Shown here piece by piece: positions 1 through 8,624 of a DNA stretch of 64,000 bases. The notes below the pieces were generated by a model. The model was not told the DNA's origin. It did no database searches and saw only the letters and a list, made by a program, of their open reading frames with translations. The first letter of the stretch is position 1. Each line of letters starts with the position of its first letter. The translations under genes were made by a program, and so were the position numbers. This DNA comes from Paracoccus methylovorus (GTDB lineage Bacteria; Pseudomonadota; Alphaproteobacteria; Rhodobacterales; Rhodobacteraceae). The DNA lies in contig NZ_CP070368.1 in the NCBI RefSeq assembly GCF_016919705.1, positions 1,240,001 to 1,304,000 of the forward strand, given 5' to 3'.

Positions 1-139
1 CGATGGCAAAGATCGACTCGACCAGACCAAGGCTGTCGATGCCGATCTCTTGTGGCGACATATCGAGCTTCAGCTCGGACGGGTCCAGCATCGCCTGTTC
101 TGCGATGATCTGGATGATGCGATCGCTGACTTCTGTCAT
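1..139 (-). CDS. Acyl carrier protein, N-terminal part (runs off the window)
   Basis: Forty-six residues are visible, from an ATG at 139 leftward past the window edge. The segment GIDSLGLVESIFAI holds the DSL motif whose serine carries the 4'-phosphopantetheine arm in acyl carrier proteins. Acyl carrier proteins hold growing acyl chains for fatty-acid, lipid A or polyketide synthesis. It is read in the same direction as lpxD, 36 bases downstream of the lpxD stop, so a specialised role in making acyl chains for lipid A is possible but is inference. The rest of the protein and its downstream partners lie outside the window. Confidence 0.85.
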   Translation of the reverse strand, partial: MTEVSDRIIQIIAEQAMLDPSELKLDMSPQEIGIDSLGLVESIFAI

Positions 140-175
140 CTCGGCCTCCGTTCTGTTCCGGTATATGCGGAAATG

Positions 176-1270
176 TTATTGCGCATCGCCCTTGTCGAGC
201 AGTTTCTTAACAGTTTCGCGAAGCTCGGCCACCTGCGCATAAAGACGCGGCAAGCGGCGGATGTTCTTTTGCGCCTCGACATGCGTCTCCATCTTGACGG
301 CCGGGCTACCCAGCAGCACCCGGCCGGCGGGCGCATTGGTGAATATCTTGGTCGCACCGCCGGCGATCACATCGTCGCCCACGAAGATGTTGTCGGATAC
401 ACCGACCTGCCCGCCCAGCACCACGCGATTGCCGATCCGCGCCGAGCCGGCGATGCCCACCAGTCCGCAAAGCAGGCAGTCTTCGCCCACGATGCAATTG
501 TGGCCGACCTGCACGAGGTTGTCGATCTTGGTGCCGCGCCCGATACGGGTCGCACGGATGGTGCCGCGGTCCACGGTCGAGTTGGCGCCGATCTCGACAT
601 CGTCGCCGATCTCGACCCCGCCCAGCGAATGGATGCGGGTCCAGTGCTGCTGGCGGATCTCATGCCGCTCGCCCAGAGATTCACGGATTTCCTCGACACC
701 GGATTTCTCGGGCGTGACAAAGGAAAACCCGTCCGCGCCCAGCGAGACCCCCGGATTAAGGATCACCCGGTCGCCCAATGTCACGCCATGGGCGATGCGG
801 ACACCGGGGTGGATCAGCACGTCGCACCCGATCACGGAATCCGCACCGATCGACACATGCGAGGCGATGCGCGCCCCTGCCCCGATACGGACCCGCGCAC
901 CGATCACCACGAAAGGACCGATGGCGGCATCGGGCGGCAAGTCGGCTGTCGGATCGATCACCCCGCTGGGATGGATGCCGGGGGCGATGCCGGGACCGGG
1001 ATCAAAGGCACGGGTCAGTGCTGCCATGGCCAGCCGCGGCCGCGCCACCACGACGGCGGCACGCAGTCCCAGCGTTTCGGGGTCCATCCCCTCGGCCAGC
1101 ACGGCCATGCCGCCCGGCGCAAGCTTTTCGGCATAGGCGGGCGAGGTCGCCAGTGCGATCTGGCCCTCGCGCGCCTGCCCCGCCTCGGCCGCACCGTTAA
1201 CGATCATATTGCCGTCGCCCCAAAGACGGGCATCAAGTGCGCGGGCCAGATCGGCGATGGTCAGTGTCAT
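176..1270 (-). CDS. lpxD: UDP-3-O-(3-hydroxyacyl)glucosamine N-acyltransferase LpxD
   Basis: The 364-residue product has the usual LpxD length. A small N-terminal uridine-binding domain (about residues 1-100) precedes a long left-handed beta-helix made of hexapeptide repeats (for example IGARVRIGAGARI, then VEIGANSTVDRGTI). HNCIVGED carries a His typical of the acyltransferase active site. LpxD transfers a 3-hydroxyacyl chain from acyl carrier protein to the glucosamine 2-amino group, the third step of lipid A synthesis. The ATG at 1270 is preceded by GGGGAG. An acyl carrier protein gene follows and an L,D-transpeptidase gene precedes with a 26-base gap. lpxD here is far from bamA-skp, unlike the bamA-skp-lpxD order of E. 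coli. Confidence 0.96.
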   Translation of the reverse strand: MTLTIADLARALDARLWGDGNMIVNGAAEAGQAREGQIALATSPAYAEKLAPGGMAVLAEGMDPETLGLRAAVVVARPRLAMAALTRAFDPGPGIAPGIHPSGVIDPTADLPPDAAIGPFVVIGARVRIGAGARIASHVSIGADSVIGCDVLIHPGVRIAHGVTLGDRVILNPGVSLGADGFSFVTPEKSGVEEIRESLGERHEIRQQHWTRIHSLGGVEIGDDVEIGANSTVDRGTIRATRIGRGTKIDNLVQVGHNCIVGEDCLLCGLVGIAGSARIGNRVVLGGQVGVSDNIFVGDDVIAGGATKIFTNAPAGRVLLGSPAVKMETHVEAQKNIRRLPRLYAQVAELRETVKKLLDKGDAQ

Positions 1271-1296
1271 GGGACTCCCCTTGGTTCGGGGTTCAT

Positions 1297-2931
1297 CTAT
1301 TCATCCGTGGCGGCGGAATCCAGTCCGGCCTTGATCAGCGCGGCATATACCAACGCATCACGGCCATAGATGTCGGGAAAACGGCGGATCTTGCCCGTCT
1401 CATCGGGAAAGGCGGTGAAATACACCAGATGCACCGGCAACGGCGGGCGCAGGTTCAGATAGGTCTCGCGCCCGGACTTCAGCGCCTTCGAGAACACCGC
1501 CTCGGGGCTTTCGACCTGGCCCTTCAGCAACTCATGCGCCAGATCAACGGGCCGGCCCACGCGGATGCAGCCATGCGAATAGGCCCGGCTGGACTGGTTG
1601 AACAAGTGCTTGGTCGGTGTGTCGTGCAGATAGATGTTCCAAGGGTTCGGGAACATGAACTTGACCTGTCCCAAGGCATTGTCGTCGCTGGGTTTCTGCC
1701 GCATCCGATAGGGAAAGCTTTTCGCGGTGTATTGGCGGAAATCGATCCGGTCGCGCGAGATCACATTGCCAGCCCCATCCACCACGTCCAGATGGCCGAC
1801 CGCATGACGGTTGGCCTGAAGCCGCGGCAGGTATTCCTTGACCGTGATCGAGCGCGGCACGTTCCAGCGCGGGTTGACCACCATATATTTCATCAACTCG
1901 GTGAATTCGGGCGTTTCGAACTCGCGGTTGGCCTTGCCGACGACGACGCGGGTTTCGAAGATCTCCTGTCCGTTTTCATAGATGCGGGCGTTGAACTCGG
2001 GCAGGTTCACCCAGACGTGACGGGCAGCCAGATCATGGCCGCGCATCCAGCGCATGCGCTCCAACGCGACGAGGATCGCCTCGGCCTCGGGTCCGGTGCC
2101 GCGATTTAGCCGCGCGACGGTGCGCGGCCCGGCCACCCCGTCTGCCGGCAACCCGGCCGCCTGCTGATAGGCAGCGACTGCCTGCTGCAACGGCGCGTCG
2201 AAGGTCAGCGGACTGCCTGCAGGGGGGGCCGCGAAACCGATCGAGGCCAGCCGGACGCGCAGCGCGGCGATGGCCGGATCGCTGACACCCGAACGCCAGA
2301 GCCCGTCGGGCACCGCTGGCGCATCGGCCGGGGCGATCAGTTGCGACTGGCTGGTCAGGGCCCGGCGCAGGGCCTCGTAGCGCGGATCATGCGGCGGCAG
2401 ATCCGCCAACACAGCGGCGGGATCGGCGGCTGCAGCAAAGGCGCGCAGCAGATCGCCGGTGCGCGGGCGGTGAACCTCTCGCTTGATGCCGGATTCGACT
2501 TTGCGGGGGTCGAGGACCCCGCCCGATATGTCGTGGGACCAATCTGCGAATGCGCGGGCAAAGCGGATCTCGTCCTCGACCCCCAGAACGGCCTGGCGAT
2601 CGAGACGGCGCAAGCCGGCCTGATCATAACGCCGGACGGGCAGCCCGTGCGAGGCCGCCTGCTCAACCGCCGCGATCAATGCCGTCCGGCGCGTGGCGCC
2701 TTCCACCCCGATGAAGATGGGTTTCAATCCGTTCGTGCCATAGAAGTCTGCCAACCCCGGATGCTCGGCGACCTGCGCGGCCAGTTGCATTTCCTGCTGG
2801 GAAAAGCTGAGCCGGGGTGCGGGCAGCGCGGCCATCGGCGCAGCATCCAGCGCCTGGGCCTGTACCAAGCGCGGCAAGGCCACCAAAACGGCCGCAACAA
2901 CCGCCACGCGAATCAACCCGGTAAAGCGCAC
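1297..2931 (-). CDS. L,D-transpeptidase (YkuD fold) with peptidoglycan-binding domain
   Basis: The product is 544 residues if it starts at the GTG at 2931, which has AAGGGA seven bases upstream. A TTG at 2958 or ATG at 2949 in frame are alternatives. The N-terminus is a clear signal peptide. A peptidoglycan-binding repeat lies around residues 250-285 and the YkuD catalytic domain in the C-terminal half, with the motif SHGCIRVG and the nucleophilic Cys at residue 455. The length and domain order resemble YcbB (LdtD), which makes 3-3 crosslinks between stem peptides in the periplasm. It is divergent from the DUF882 gene at 3238, so a shared envelope role is plausible. A direct role in lipoprotein anchoring cannot be excluded. 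Confidence 0.92.
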   Translation of the reverse strand: MRFTGLIRVAVVAAVLVALPRLVQAQALDAAPMAALPAPRLSFSQQEMQLAAQVAEHPGLADFYGTNGLKPIFIGVEGATRRTALIAAVEQAASHGLPVRRYDQAGLRRLDRQAVLGVEDEIRFARAFADWSHDISGGVLDPRKVESGIKREVHRPRTGDLLRAFAAAADPAAVLADLPPHDPRYEALRRALTSQSQLIAPADAPAVPDGLWRSGVSDPAIAALRVRLASIGFAAPPAGSPLTFDAPLQQAVAAYQQAAGLPADGVAGPRTVARLNRGTGPEAEAILVALERMRWMRGHDLAARHVWVNLPEFNARIYENGQEIFETRVVVGKANREFETPEFTELMKYMVVNPRWNVPRSITVKEYLPRLQANRHAVGHLDVVDGAGNVISRDRIDFRQYTAKSFPYRMRQKPSDDNALGQVKFMFPNPWNIYLHDTPTKHLFNQSSRAYSHGCIRVGRPVDLAHELLKGQVESPEAVFSKALKSGRETYLNLRPPLPVHLVYFTAFPDETGKIRRFPDIYGRDALVYAALIKAGLDSAATDE

Positions 2932-3237
2932 CTGACATTCCCTTTGCATCTGCGGCAAATCTTCGCATTTGTGCCGATTCCGGTCCAGCGAGCCACGTTT
3001 TTTCTTGCGTTACTGATGCAGCACCAACACGGCCACGCAAAAACATCGGGTTTGGTTCCGAATCACTTAATTTTCGGCGGATTCTTGCCGAGTATGGCGG
3101 AAGTTCGCTGCAAGTGGAACGAAAAGCTTCCCTCGACTCGCGCGCTGGTGACATATTCTTAACCGGTTCCGGCTAAACCGGAGCGTGCCGTTTCAACGGG
3201 CGGCAGAACAAAAACGAAGCAGGACAGGCGATCTGAC

Positions 3238-3798
3238 ATGACGTTCGAATCTATCTCGCGTCGGGGCATCCTTGGCGTCTTTGCGGCGACCACGGTGGCA
3301 GCAGCGCCGGTTATGGCCAATGCCTTCGGACTTTTGCGCGGCGCCGGCGATATTCGCCGCATTCGCATGTATTCGGGGCGCACGGGCGAAAGCATCGACA
3401 CAGTCTACTGGGTCAATGGCAAGTATATCCGGGATTCCCTGAATGAAATCAATATCTTCATGCGCGACTGGCGTTCTGGCCAGGCGATCGGAATCGATCC
3501 GCGCACGATTGATATCGCCGCAGCCTCTCACCGGCTGCTGCAAACCAACGAACCCTATATGATGCTGTCGGGCTATCGCTCGCCCCAGACCAACGCAATG
3601 TTGCGTTCGCAGTCTTCAGGCGTGGCCAAGAACTCGTTGCACATGGTGGGCAAGGCTGCGGACATGCGCCTCAAGTCGCGCTCGGTCTCGCAAATGTACA
3701 AGGCTGCTTCCGCCTGCAACGCGGGTGGTGTCGGTAAATATTCGCGCTCGAACTTCGTCCATATGGACTGTGGCCCGATCCGCCACTGGGGCGCCTGA
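3238..3798 (+). CDS. DUF882 / M15-like zinc peptidase family protein, probably Tat-exported
   Basis: The product has 186 residues. The N-terminus SRRGILGVFAATTV has twin arginines before a hydrophobic stretch, which suggests Tat export. The conserved core has SLHMVGKAADM (the SxHxxGxAxD pattern) and VHMDCG, which together supply the His/Asp/His zinc ligands of M15-type D,D-carboxypeptidase folds. The family (YcbK, DUF882) is thought to act on peptidoglycan. An excellent hairpin terminator follows at 3834-3857. The gene diverges from the L,D-transpeptidase gene. The specific substrate is unknown. Confidence 0.9.
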   Translation: MTFESISRRGILGVFAATTVAAAPVMANAFGLLRGAGDIRRIRMYSGRTGESIDTVYWVNGKYIRDSLNEINIFMRDWRSGQAIGIDPRTIDIAAASHRLLQTNEPYMMLSGYRSPQTNAMLRSQSSGVAKNSLHMVGKAADMRLKSRSVSQMYKAASACNAGGVGKYSRSNFVHMDCGPIRHWGA

Positions 3799-3833
3799 CT
3801 CGCGATCAATCAATTCAAGGTGATCGCTCTAAG

Positions 3834-3857
3834 ACCCGCCCCTTGGGGCGGGTTTTT
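3834..3857 (+). terminator. Rho-independent terminator after the DUF882 gene
   Basis: ACCCGCCCC at 3834-3842 pairs perfectly with GGGGCGGGT at 3845-3853 and is followed by a run of T to 3857. The convergent gene ending at 3873 lies just beyond, so the hairpin may serve both directions. Confidence 0.85.
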
Positions 3858-3872
3858 GTTTGCGGCAATCCC

Positions 3873-4625
3873 TTAACGCAATCGCGGCGGGGCCGAGGGA
3901 TCGCGCCGCACCGGCTCGGGGGCCGGGGGCGGCGGGGGCGGTTCCAGGATCAGCGCCTCTCGCGGCAGATCCCGTTCGGCAAAGCCGATATCGACACCTC
4001 CGGGCAGTTCGGGCAGGAACGCCAACAACTCGGCCAGCGCCTTGGCCACCGCGCCTTGGTGTGCGGGATCGACACCGGCAAGAATAAGCGCATGGCCTTG
4101 GCGGCCATCGTGCCATTCGGCCATCACCAGCGCCAGCCGCCCAACCAGACCTATCATGTCACCCAATCTTTGCGCCAGCGGCTCGGCCAGCAACGCCACG
4201 GCCTCGGGCGCCGGAGCGCCCAGCCGCCGCGCGGTTTCGTCGGGCGCCATGCTGGGCCGCGCCTGAAGCGCACGCACGAGCCAACCCAAAACCTCTGCAT
4301 CCAGCATCAATTGCGAGGCATACCCCGGATTGACCAGAAGGCCGCGCCCTTCGTCGGCAAGCGCCCCGGCAAGCACCCTGCCGGGCATGGCAATGTAAGC
4401 AACGGGTCCACCGACGAAACCGGCCAAGCGCTCTTCCCGGTCGCAGGCCAGTGCAAAGCGTCCTTCGGGCAGGTCGAAAAGCTGCAACTCGGCGCGATCA
4501 TCCGCCGGCTCTTCCAACAGCGCGGCGAAAAGCTCGGTATCGGCCAAGCGGGACAGGATACGGGCCCGAGCCGGGGCGTCGGCATCGTGAAAGGGGACCT
4601 GGCAAAGTTCATCCAGCGGAGTCAT
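3873..4625 (-). CDS. SseB N-terminal domain family protein
   Basis: The 250-residue soluble protein has no signal peptide or membrane segment. The N-terminal part (TELFAALLEEPADD, then the FALACDREERLAGFVGG region) matches the SseB N-terminal domain as I remember it, a fold of unknown biochemical role. The C-terminus is rich in Pro and Arg. Its ATG overlaps the end of the uracil-DNA glycosylase gene by 17 bases, so the two are probably co-transcribed. Function is not known; the family assignment is moderately certain. Confidence 0.75.
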   Translation of the reverse strand: MTPLDELCQVPFHDADAPARARILSRLADTELFAALLEEPADDRAELQLFDLPEGRFALACDREERLAGFVGGPVAYIAMPGRVLAGALADEGRGLLVNPGYASQLMLDAEVLGWLVRALQARPSMAPDETARRLGAPAPEAVALLAEPLAQRLGDMIGLVGRLALVMAEWHDGRQGHALILAGVDPAHQGAVAKALAELLAFLPELPGGVDIGFAERDLPREALILEPPPPPPAPEPVRRDPSAPPRLR

Positions 4626-5226
4626 CGTCTTCTCTCAGCAGGGCGGCAATGGTTGCGCGCAGTTCCGGCAGCAGTTCGGCCTGAAACCAAGGATTGCGCC
4701 GCAACCACGCGGTATTGCGCCAGGACGGGTGAGGCAAGGGGAAGATGTGCGGCGCATGCGCGCGCCAGCCGGCGACGGTCGCCGTCACCCCGCCCCGCCC
4801 CGCGGCACCCAGATGCCAACGCTGCGCATGGCCGCCGACCAGCAGCGTCACCTGCGGCTGCAATTCGGCCATGACCCGTGCGCGCCAGGTTTGGGCGCAG
4901 ATCGGCGGCGGCGGCAGGTCCGACCCCTTGGCGTCATAGCCCGGGAAGCAAAAAGCCATCGGCACGATGGCGATACGCGAGCGGTCGTAGAAAACGGGCT
5001 CGGGCACCCCCATCCAGTCGCGCAAGCGATCGCCCGAGCGGTCGGCAAAGGGCCGCCCGGCCTCGTGCACGCGCATGCCGGGCGCCTGACCGACGATCAG
5101 GATACGCGCCCCAGTCTGAAACCATGGCACCGGACGTGGGCTATGGCGCGTGGCCGTCAGCGCAAAGCGCGGCGCGCAAAGCCGGCAGGCAGAGATTTCA
5201 CGGACAAGGCTGGATGGGGCGGGCAT
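4609..5226 (-). CDS. Uracil-DNA glycosylase family protein (Fe-S type)
   Basis: The product is about 205 residues from the ATG at 5226. An in-frame ATG at 5271 would add 15 residues, and neither start has a strong ribosome binding site. ACRLCAPRF gives a CxxC pair, and later Cys residues (AFCFPGY, PPICAQTW) could complete a 4Fe-4S site. GQAPGMRVHEAGRPF is motif A with the GQAPG signature, and PHPSWRNT is the HPS motif. Such enzymes remove uracil or related bases from DNA. The small Cys-rich form may be a diverged member rather than a type 4 or 5 enzyme proper. Confidence 0.85.
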   Translation of the reverse strand: MPAPSSLVREISACRLCAPRFALTATRHSPRPVPWFQTGARILIVGQAPGMRVHEAGRPFADRSGDRLRDWMGVPEPVFYDRSRIAIVPMAFCFPGYDAKGSDLPPPPICAQTWRARVMAELQPQVTLLVGGHAQRWHLGAAGRGGVTATVAGWRAHAPHIFPLPHPSWRNTAWLRRNPWFQAELLPELRATIAALLREDDDSAG

Positions 5227-5426
5227 CTGTGGCAGATAGGCGCACGGCCCGGGATGGAAAAGAGCCGGCATTCACAATATCTCAACTATTGATCGCCACG
5301 GTAGACAGCCCAAACCCCCGGACATATTGTCCGGCCTGCTGCGGACGAGGGTTTCGGGCCGCTGCGGGAACGGTGTATGTTGTAACCATTGCCAGCCTGC
5401 GCAGGCGCGCGGACCAGGACGGCCAG

Positions 5427-6080
5427 ATGATCGAATTCGACAATGTCTCAAAATCGTTCTGGACGGGAACCCAGCGCAAGGTAATCCTCGACCGCGCCTC
5501 GTTTCGGATCGAACCGGGGCAGTCGATGGGCATTCTTGCACCGAACGGCACCGGCAAGACGACGATCATCAACATGATGTGCGGGCTGGAAAAGCCCGAT
5601 GAGGGCACGATCCGCACGGATTGCCGGGTGTCCTTTCCCCTGGGTTTCATGGGGGGCATCACCTCGTCGCTCAGCGCCAACGAAAACGCCCGCTTCATTG
5701 CGCGCATCTATGGGCTGGACCCGGATTATGTAGAGGCATTTTGCCGCTGGCTGACCGATATCGAAGAATATTTCGACATGCCGGTCGGCACCTACAGCGC
5801 CGGTATGCGTTCGCGCTTTACCTTTTCGCTGATGCTGGCATTGGAGTTCGACATCTATCTGATCGATGAGGGCATGCCCAGCACGACGGATGCCGAATTC
5901 AACCGCAAGGCCGGAACGGTCCTTTACGAGCGCCTGAAGTCCTCGACCGTGGTCGTGGTGTCGCACCAGGCGCAAACCATTGAAAAATTCTGCAATTCCG
6001 CTGCCGTCCTGCGCAATGGCAAGTTATACCAGTTCGAAACCCTCGAAGAGGCAAAGCAATATTATGACTACACCGCCTAA
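5427..6080 (+). CDS. kpsT: Capsule polysaccharide export ATPase (KpsT/CtrD family)
   Basis: The 217-residue product starts at the ATG at 5427, with AGGACGG upstream; a longer reading frame has no support. It matches KpsT-type ATPases throughout: LGFMGGITSSLSANENARF, the signature-like TYSAGMRSR, and Walker B FDIYLIDEG. Walker A reads APNGTGKTT, so the usual first Gly of GxxxxGKT is Ala. KpsT energises export of Kdo-linked capsule across the inner membrane with the permease KpsM, which is not in this window. kpsE overlaps the 3' end by 17 bases and kdsA follows, so the group is one operon. Confidence 0.9.
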   Translation: MIEFDNVSKSFWTGTQRKVILDRASFRIEPGQSMGILAPNGTGKTTIINMMCGLEKPDEGTIRTDCRVSFPLGFMGGITSSLSANENARFIARIYGLDPDYVEAFCRWLTDIEEYFDMPVGTYSAGMRSRFTFSLMLALEFDIYLIDEGMPSTTDAEFNRKAGTVLYERLKSSTVVVVSHQAQTIEKFCNSAAVLRNGKLYQFETLEEAKQYYDYTA

Positions 6081-7794
6081 AGCGCGCGCCTATCGCATCA
6101 GCCGCGAAGAGTCGGTGCTGGCTGTAGGCCAAGGCCCGCGTGCGGTCGAAGCGGCCAGAAAGGTGCAGGTCGAAGTTCACAGGCGGGCCGTATCTACGCC
6201 CCCCGAGCAGGCGCCCGAACAACTTTTCAGCACCAGCGAGGATGGCTTCGGCGATATGCGCTTTCCCGGTGCGGCAAAAGAACCGGCCCAGCCCGCGCAG
6301 GACACGCCGCCTATGGCCGAGCGCCTGACAGCCGTGCGCGCCGAGAATCTGACCGACCGTCAGTTGCGCATGGCCCGCCGCATCGCCGCCATGCACGAGA
6401 TCGAGGCCGAATCCGATCATGAAGCGGTGATCCTGTTGCGCGACCGCGGCATCGACCCGTTCCATCGCGACTCAGTCGGCCGGATCCTGTCCGAGGAAGG
6501 CGCCCGCGCCCAAGTCCAAGCCGGTGCAAACATGCCGGTGCCGACACGCCAGACAAGCCCCGCACGCCGCGGTCCGGGAACAGAAATCGTGCCGCTGCCG
6601 CCGGGCACGACGCAGCTCCCCTCTCGCGAGACGCTGACCGAGGACCGCCGGGCGGCCGAGATCATCCGCATCCAGCAAGACATTGCCCGCCGCCGTCGCC
6701 GGAAACTGACGATGCTGCTGGTCCGGCTGGCGGTCTTTGTCGGCCTGCCGACACTGATCGCGGGCTGGTATTATTTTCACATTGCCACCCCGCTTTACGC
6801 GACGGTCTCGCAGTTTCAGATTCAGCAGGCCGAACAGTCCGGCTCGGGCGGCGCGGGTGGGCTGTTCGGCGGCTCTCCCATGGCAGCCAATACCGATTCG
6901 GTGTCGGTGCAAAGTTACCTGACCTCGCGCGATGCGATGCTGCGGCTGGACCGCGATCTGGGCTTCAAGCGCGCCTTCCAGGACCCTGCCATCGATCAGG
7001 TCCTGCGTCTGGGGCCGGAAGCGACGAACGAGCAAGCCTATAAGCTGTATCGGAATTCGGTGAAGATCGGCTACGATCCGACTGAGGGCGTGATCAATAT
7101 GGAGGTCATCGCCCCCGATCCCAAGCTTAGCCAGGAATTCTCGATGGCGCTGATCGAATATGCCGAAGGTCAGGTGGATCAGATGACGGCCCGCCTGCGC
7201 GAGGACCAGATGAAGGGCTCGATCGAAAGCTATCAGGACGCCGAGGAAAAGGTACTTCTGGCGCAGCGCCGCGTGCAAGAGTTGCAGCAGAAACTGGGCG
7301 TGCTCGACCCGGCGGCCGAAGGCGGTGTCATCATGGGCCATATCGCCGATCTTGAGCGGCAGTTGTCGGAAAAGAAGCTGGAACTGGGCCAATTGCTGTC
7401 CAATGCCCAGCCGAACCAAAGCCGCGTCGCCGGGGTCGAAGGCGATATCAGCCGGCTAGAGGAAATGCTGGCCCAGACCCGCAGCCAGTTGACCGAGGGC
7501 AATAATATCCGCGGATCTCTGGCGGCCATCTCGGGCGAGATCCGCATCGCCGAATCCGACCTGCAGACGCGGCAGGAGTTGCTGGCCAATGCCGCCGCAC
7601 AGATGGAAACGGCGCGGATCGAGGCCAACAAGCAGGTCCGCTATCTTTCGCTGTCGGTTGCGCCGGTGCCCCCCGACGAACCGACCTATCCCAAGGCTTT
7701 CCAAAGCACTGTCGTGGCTTTCCTGGTGTTTTCCGGCATCTATCTGATGCTCTCACTGACGGCCTCGATCCTGCGCGAACAGGTATCCTCATGA
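6064..7794 (+). CDS. kpsE: Capsule polysaccharide export inner-membrane protein (KpsE/BexC/CtrB type)
   Basis: The 576-residue product starts at the ATG at 6064, inside the end of kpsT. The first about 215 residues are hydrophilic, charged and proline-rich and precede the first membrane span at about 217-240. A periplasmic domain follows, with a long coiled coil around residues 380-520, and a second span lies at the C-terminus. Family members are usually about 370-400 residues, so the N-terminal extension is unusual. KpsE links the inner-membrane exporter to the outer-membrane channel as a polysaccharide co-polymerase. It overlaps kdsA by four bases (ATGA). Confidence 0.9.
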   Translation: MTTPPKARAYRISREESVLAVGQGPRAVEAARKVQVEVHRRAVSTPPEQAPEQLFSTSEDGFGDMRFPGAAKEPAQPAQDTPPMAERLTAVRAENLTDRQLRMARRIAAMHEIEAESDHEAVILLRDRGIDPFHRDSVGRILSEEGARAQVQAGANMPVPTRQTSPARRGPGTEIVPLPPGTTQLPSRETLTEDRRAAEIIRIQQDIARRRRRKLTMLLVRLAVFVGLPTLIAGWYYFHIATPLYATVSQFQIQQAEQSGSGGAGGLFGGSPMAANTDSVSVQSYLTSRDAMLRLDRDLGFKRAFQDPAIDQVLRLGPEATNEQAYKLYRNSVKIGYDPTEGVINMEVIAPDPKLSQEFSMALIEYAEGQVDQMTARLREDQMKGSIESYQDAEEKVLLAQRRVQELQQKLGVLDPAAEGGVIMGHIADLERQLSEKKLELGQLLSNAQPNQSRVAGVEGDISRLEEMLAQTRSQLTEGNNIRGSLAAISGEIRIAESDLQTRQELLANAAAQMETARIEANKQVRYLSLSVAPVPPDEPTYPKAFQSTVVAFLVFSGIYLMLSLTASILREQVSS

Positions 7795-8624
7795 AACACG
7801 TCCAGATCGGCAACGTCACCTTCGGCAATGATCGGCCCTTGGCATTGATCGCCGGCCCTTGTCAGCTTGAAACCCTCGACCACGCGCTGATGATCGCTGA
7901 AACCGTCGCCAAGGCCTGTGAACAGGCCGGGGCGGGCTTCGTTTTCAAGGCCAGCTATGACAAAGCCAACCGAACCTCGCTGAAGGGGCGGCGCGGAATT
8001 GGCATCGACGAAGGGCTGCGCATGCTGGAAGAGGTGCGCCGCCGCTTTGGCTGCCCGATTCTGACTGACGTGCACGACATCGAACAGGCGCGTCTGGCGG
8101 GTTCGGTCGTGGATGTGATCCAGATCCCCGCCTTTCTGTCCCGTCAGACCGATCTGCTGCTGGCCGCGGGCCAGACCCCAGCCGCTGTGAACATCAAAAA
8201 AGGTCAGTTCCTGGCCCCCTGGGACATGGACAACGTCGCCGAAAAGGTCGCGTCGACCGGAAATGAACGCATCCTGCTGACCGAGCGCGGCGTCAGTTTT
8301 GGCTACAATACGCTGGTCACGGACATGCGCAGCCTGCCGATCATGGCGCGGACCGGCTGGCCGGTCATCATGGACGCAACCCACTCCGTGCAGCAGCCGG
8401 GCGGACAGGGCGGTTCATCGGGCGGACAGCGCGAATTCGCCCCGGTCATGGCGCGGGCAGCCGTGGCTATCGGCGTGGCGGGCGTCTTTATCGAAACGCA
8501 TCAGGACCCCGACAACGCACCCTCCGACGGGCCGAACATGATCCATCTGGATCGGATGCCGGCGCTGATCTCCTCGCTCATGCGTTTCGACGCTTTGGCG
8601 AAGGCCGATCCGGTAATGGGCTGA
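7791..8624 (+). CDS. kdsA: 3-deoxy-8-phosphooctulonate synthase KdsA
   Basis: The 277-residue product has the standard family length. IAGPCQLE near the start, KASYDKANRTS and LTERGVSFGYNTLVTDMRS are family signatures for PEP and arabinose-5-phosphate binding. The enzyme condenses PEP with arabinose 5-phosphate to Kdo-8-phosphate, the precursor of the lipopolysaccharide core sugar and of the Kdo linker on capsule lipid anchors. Its coupling to kpsT and kpsE through short overlaps fits supply of Kdo for capsule as well as core lipopolysaccharide. The ATG overlaps the kpsE stop. Confidence 0.96.
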   Translation: MKHVQIGNVTFGNDRPLALIAGPCQLETLDHALMIAETVAKACEQAGAGFVFKASYDKANRTSLKGRRGIGIDEGLRMLEEVRRRFGCPILTDVHDIEQARLAGSVVDVIQIPAFLSRQTDLLLAAGQTPAAVNIKKGQFLAPWDMDNVAEKVASTGNERILLTERGVSFGYNTLVTDMRSLPIMARTGWPVIMDATHSVQQPGGQGGSSGGQREFAPVMARAAVAIGVAGVFIETHQDPDNAPSDGPNMIHLDRMPALISSLMRFDALAKADPVMG

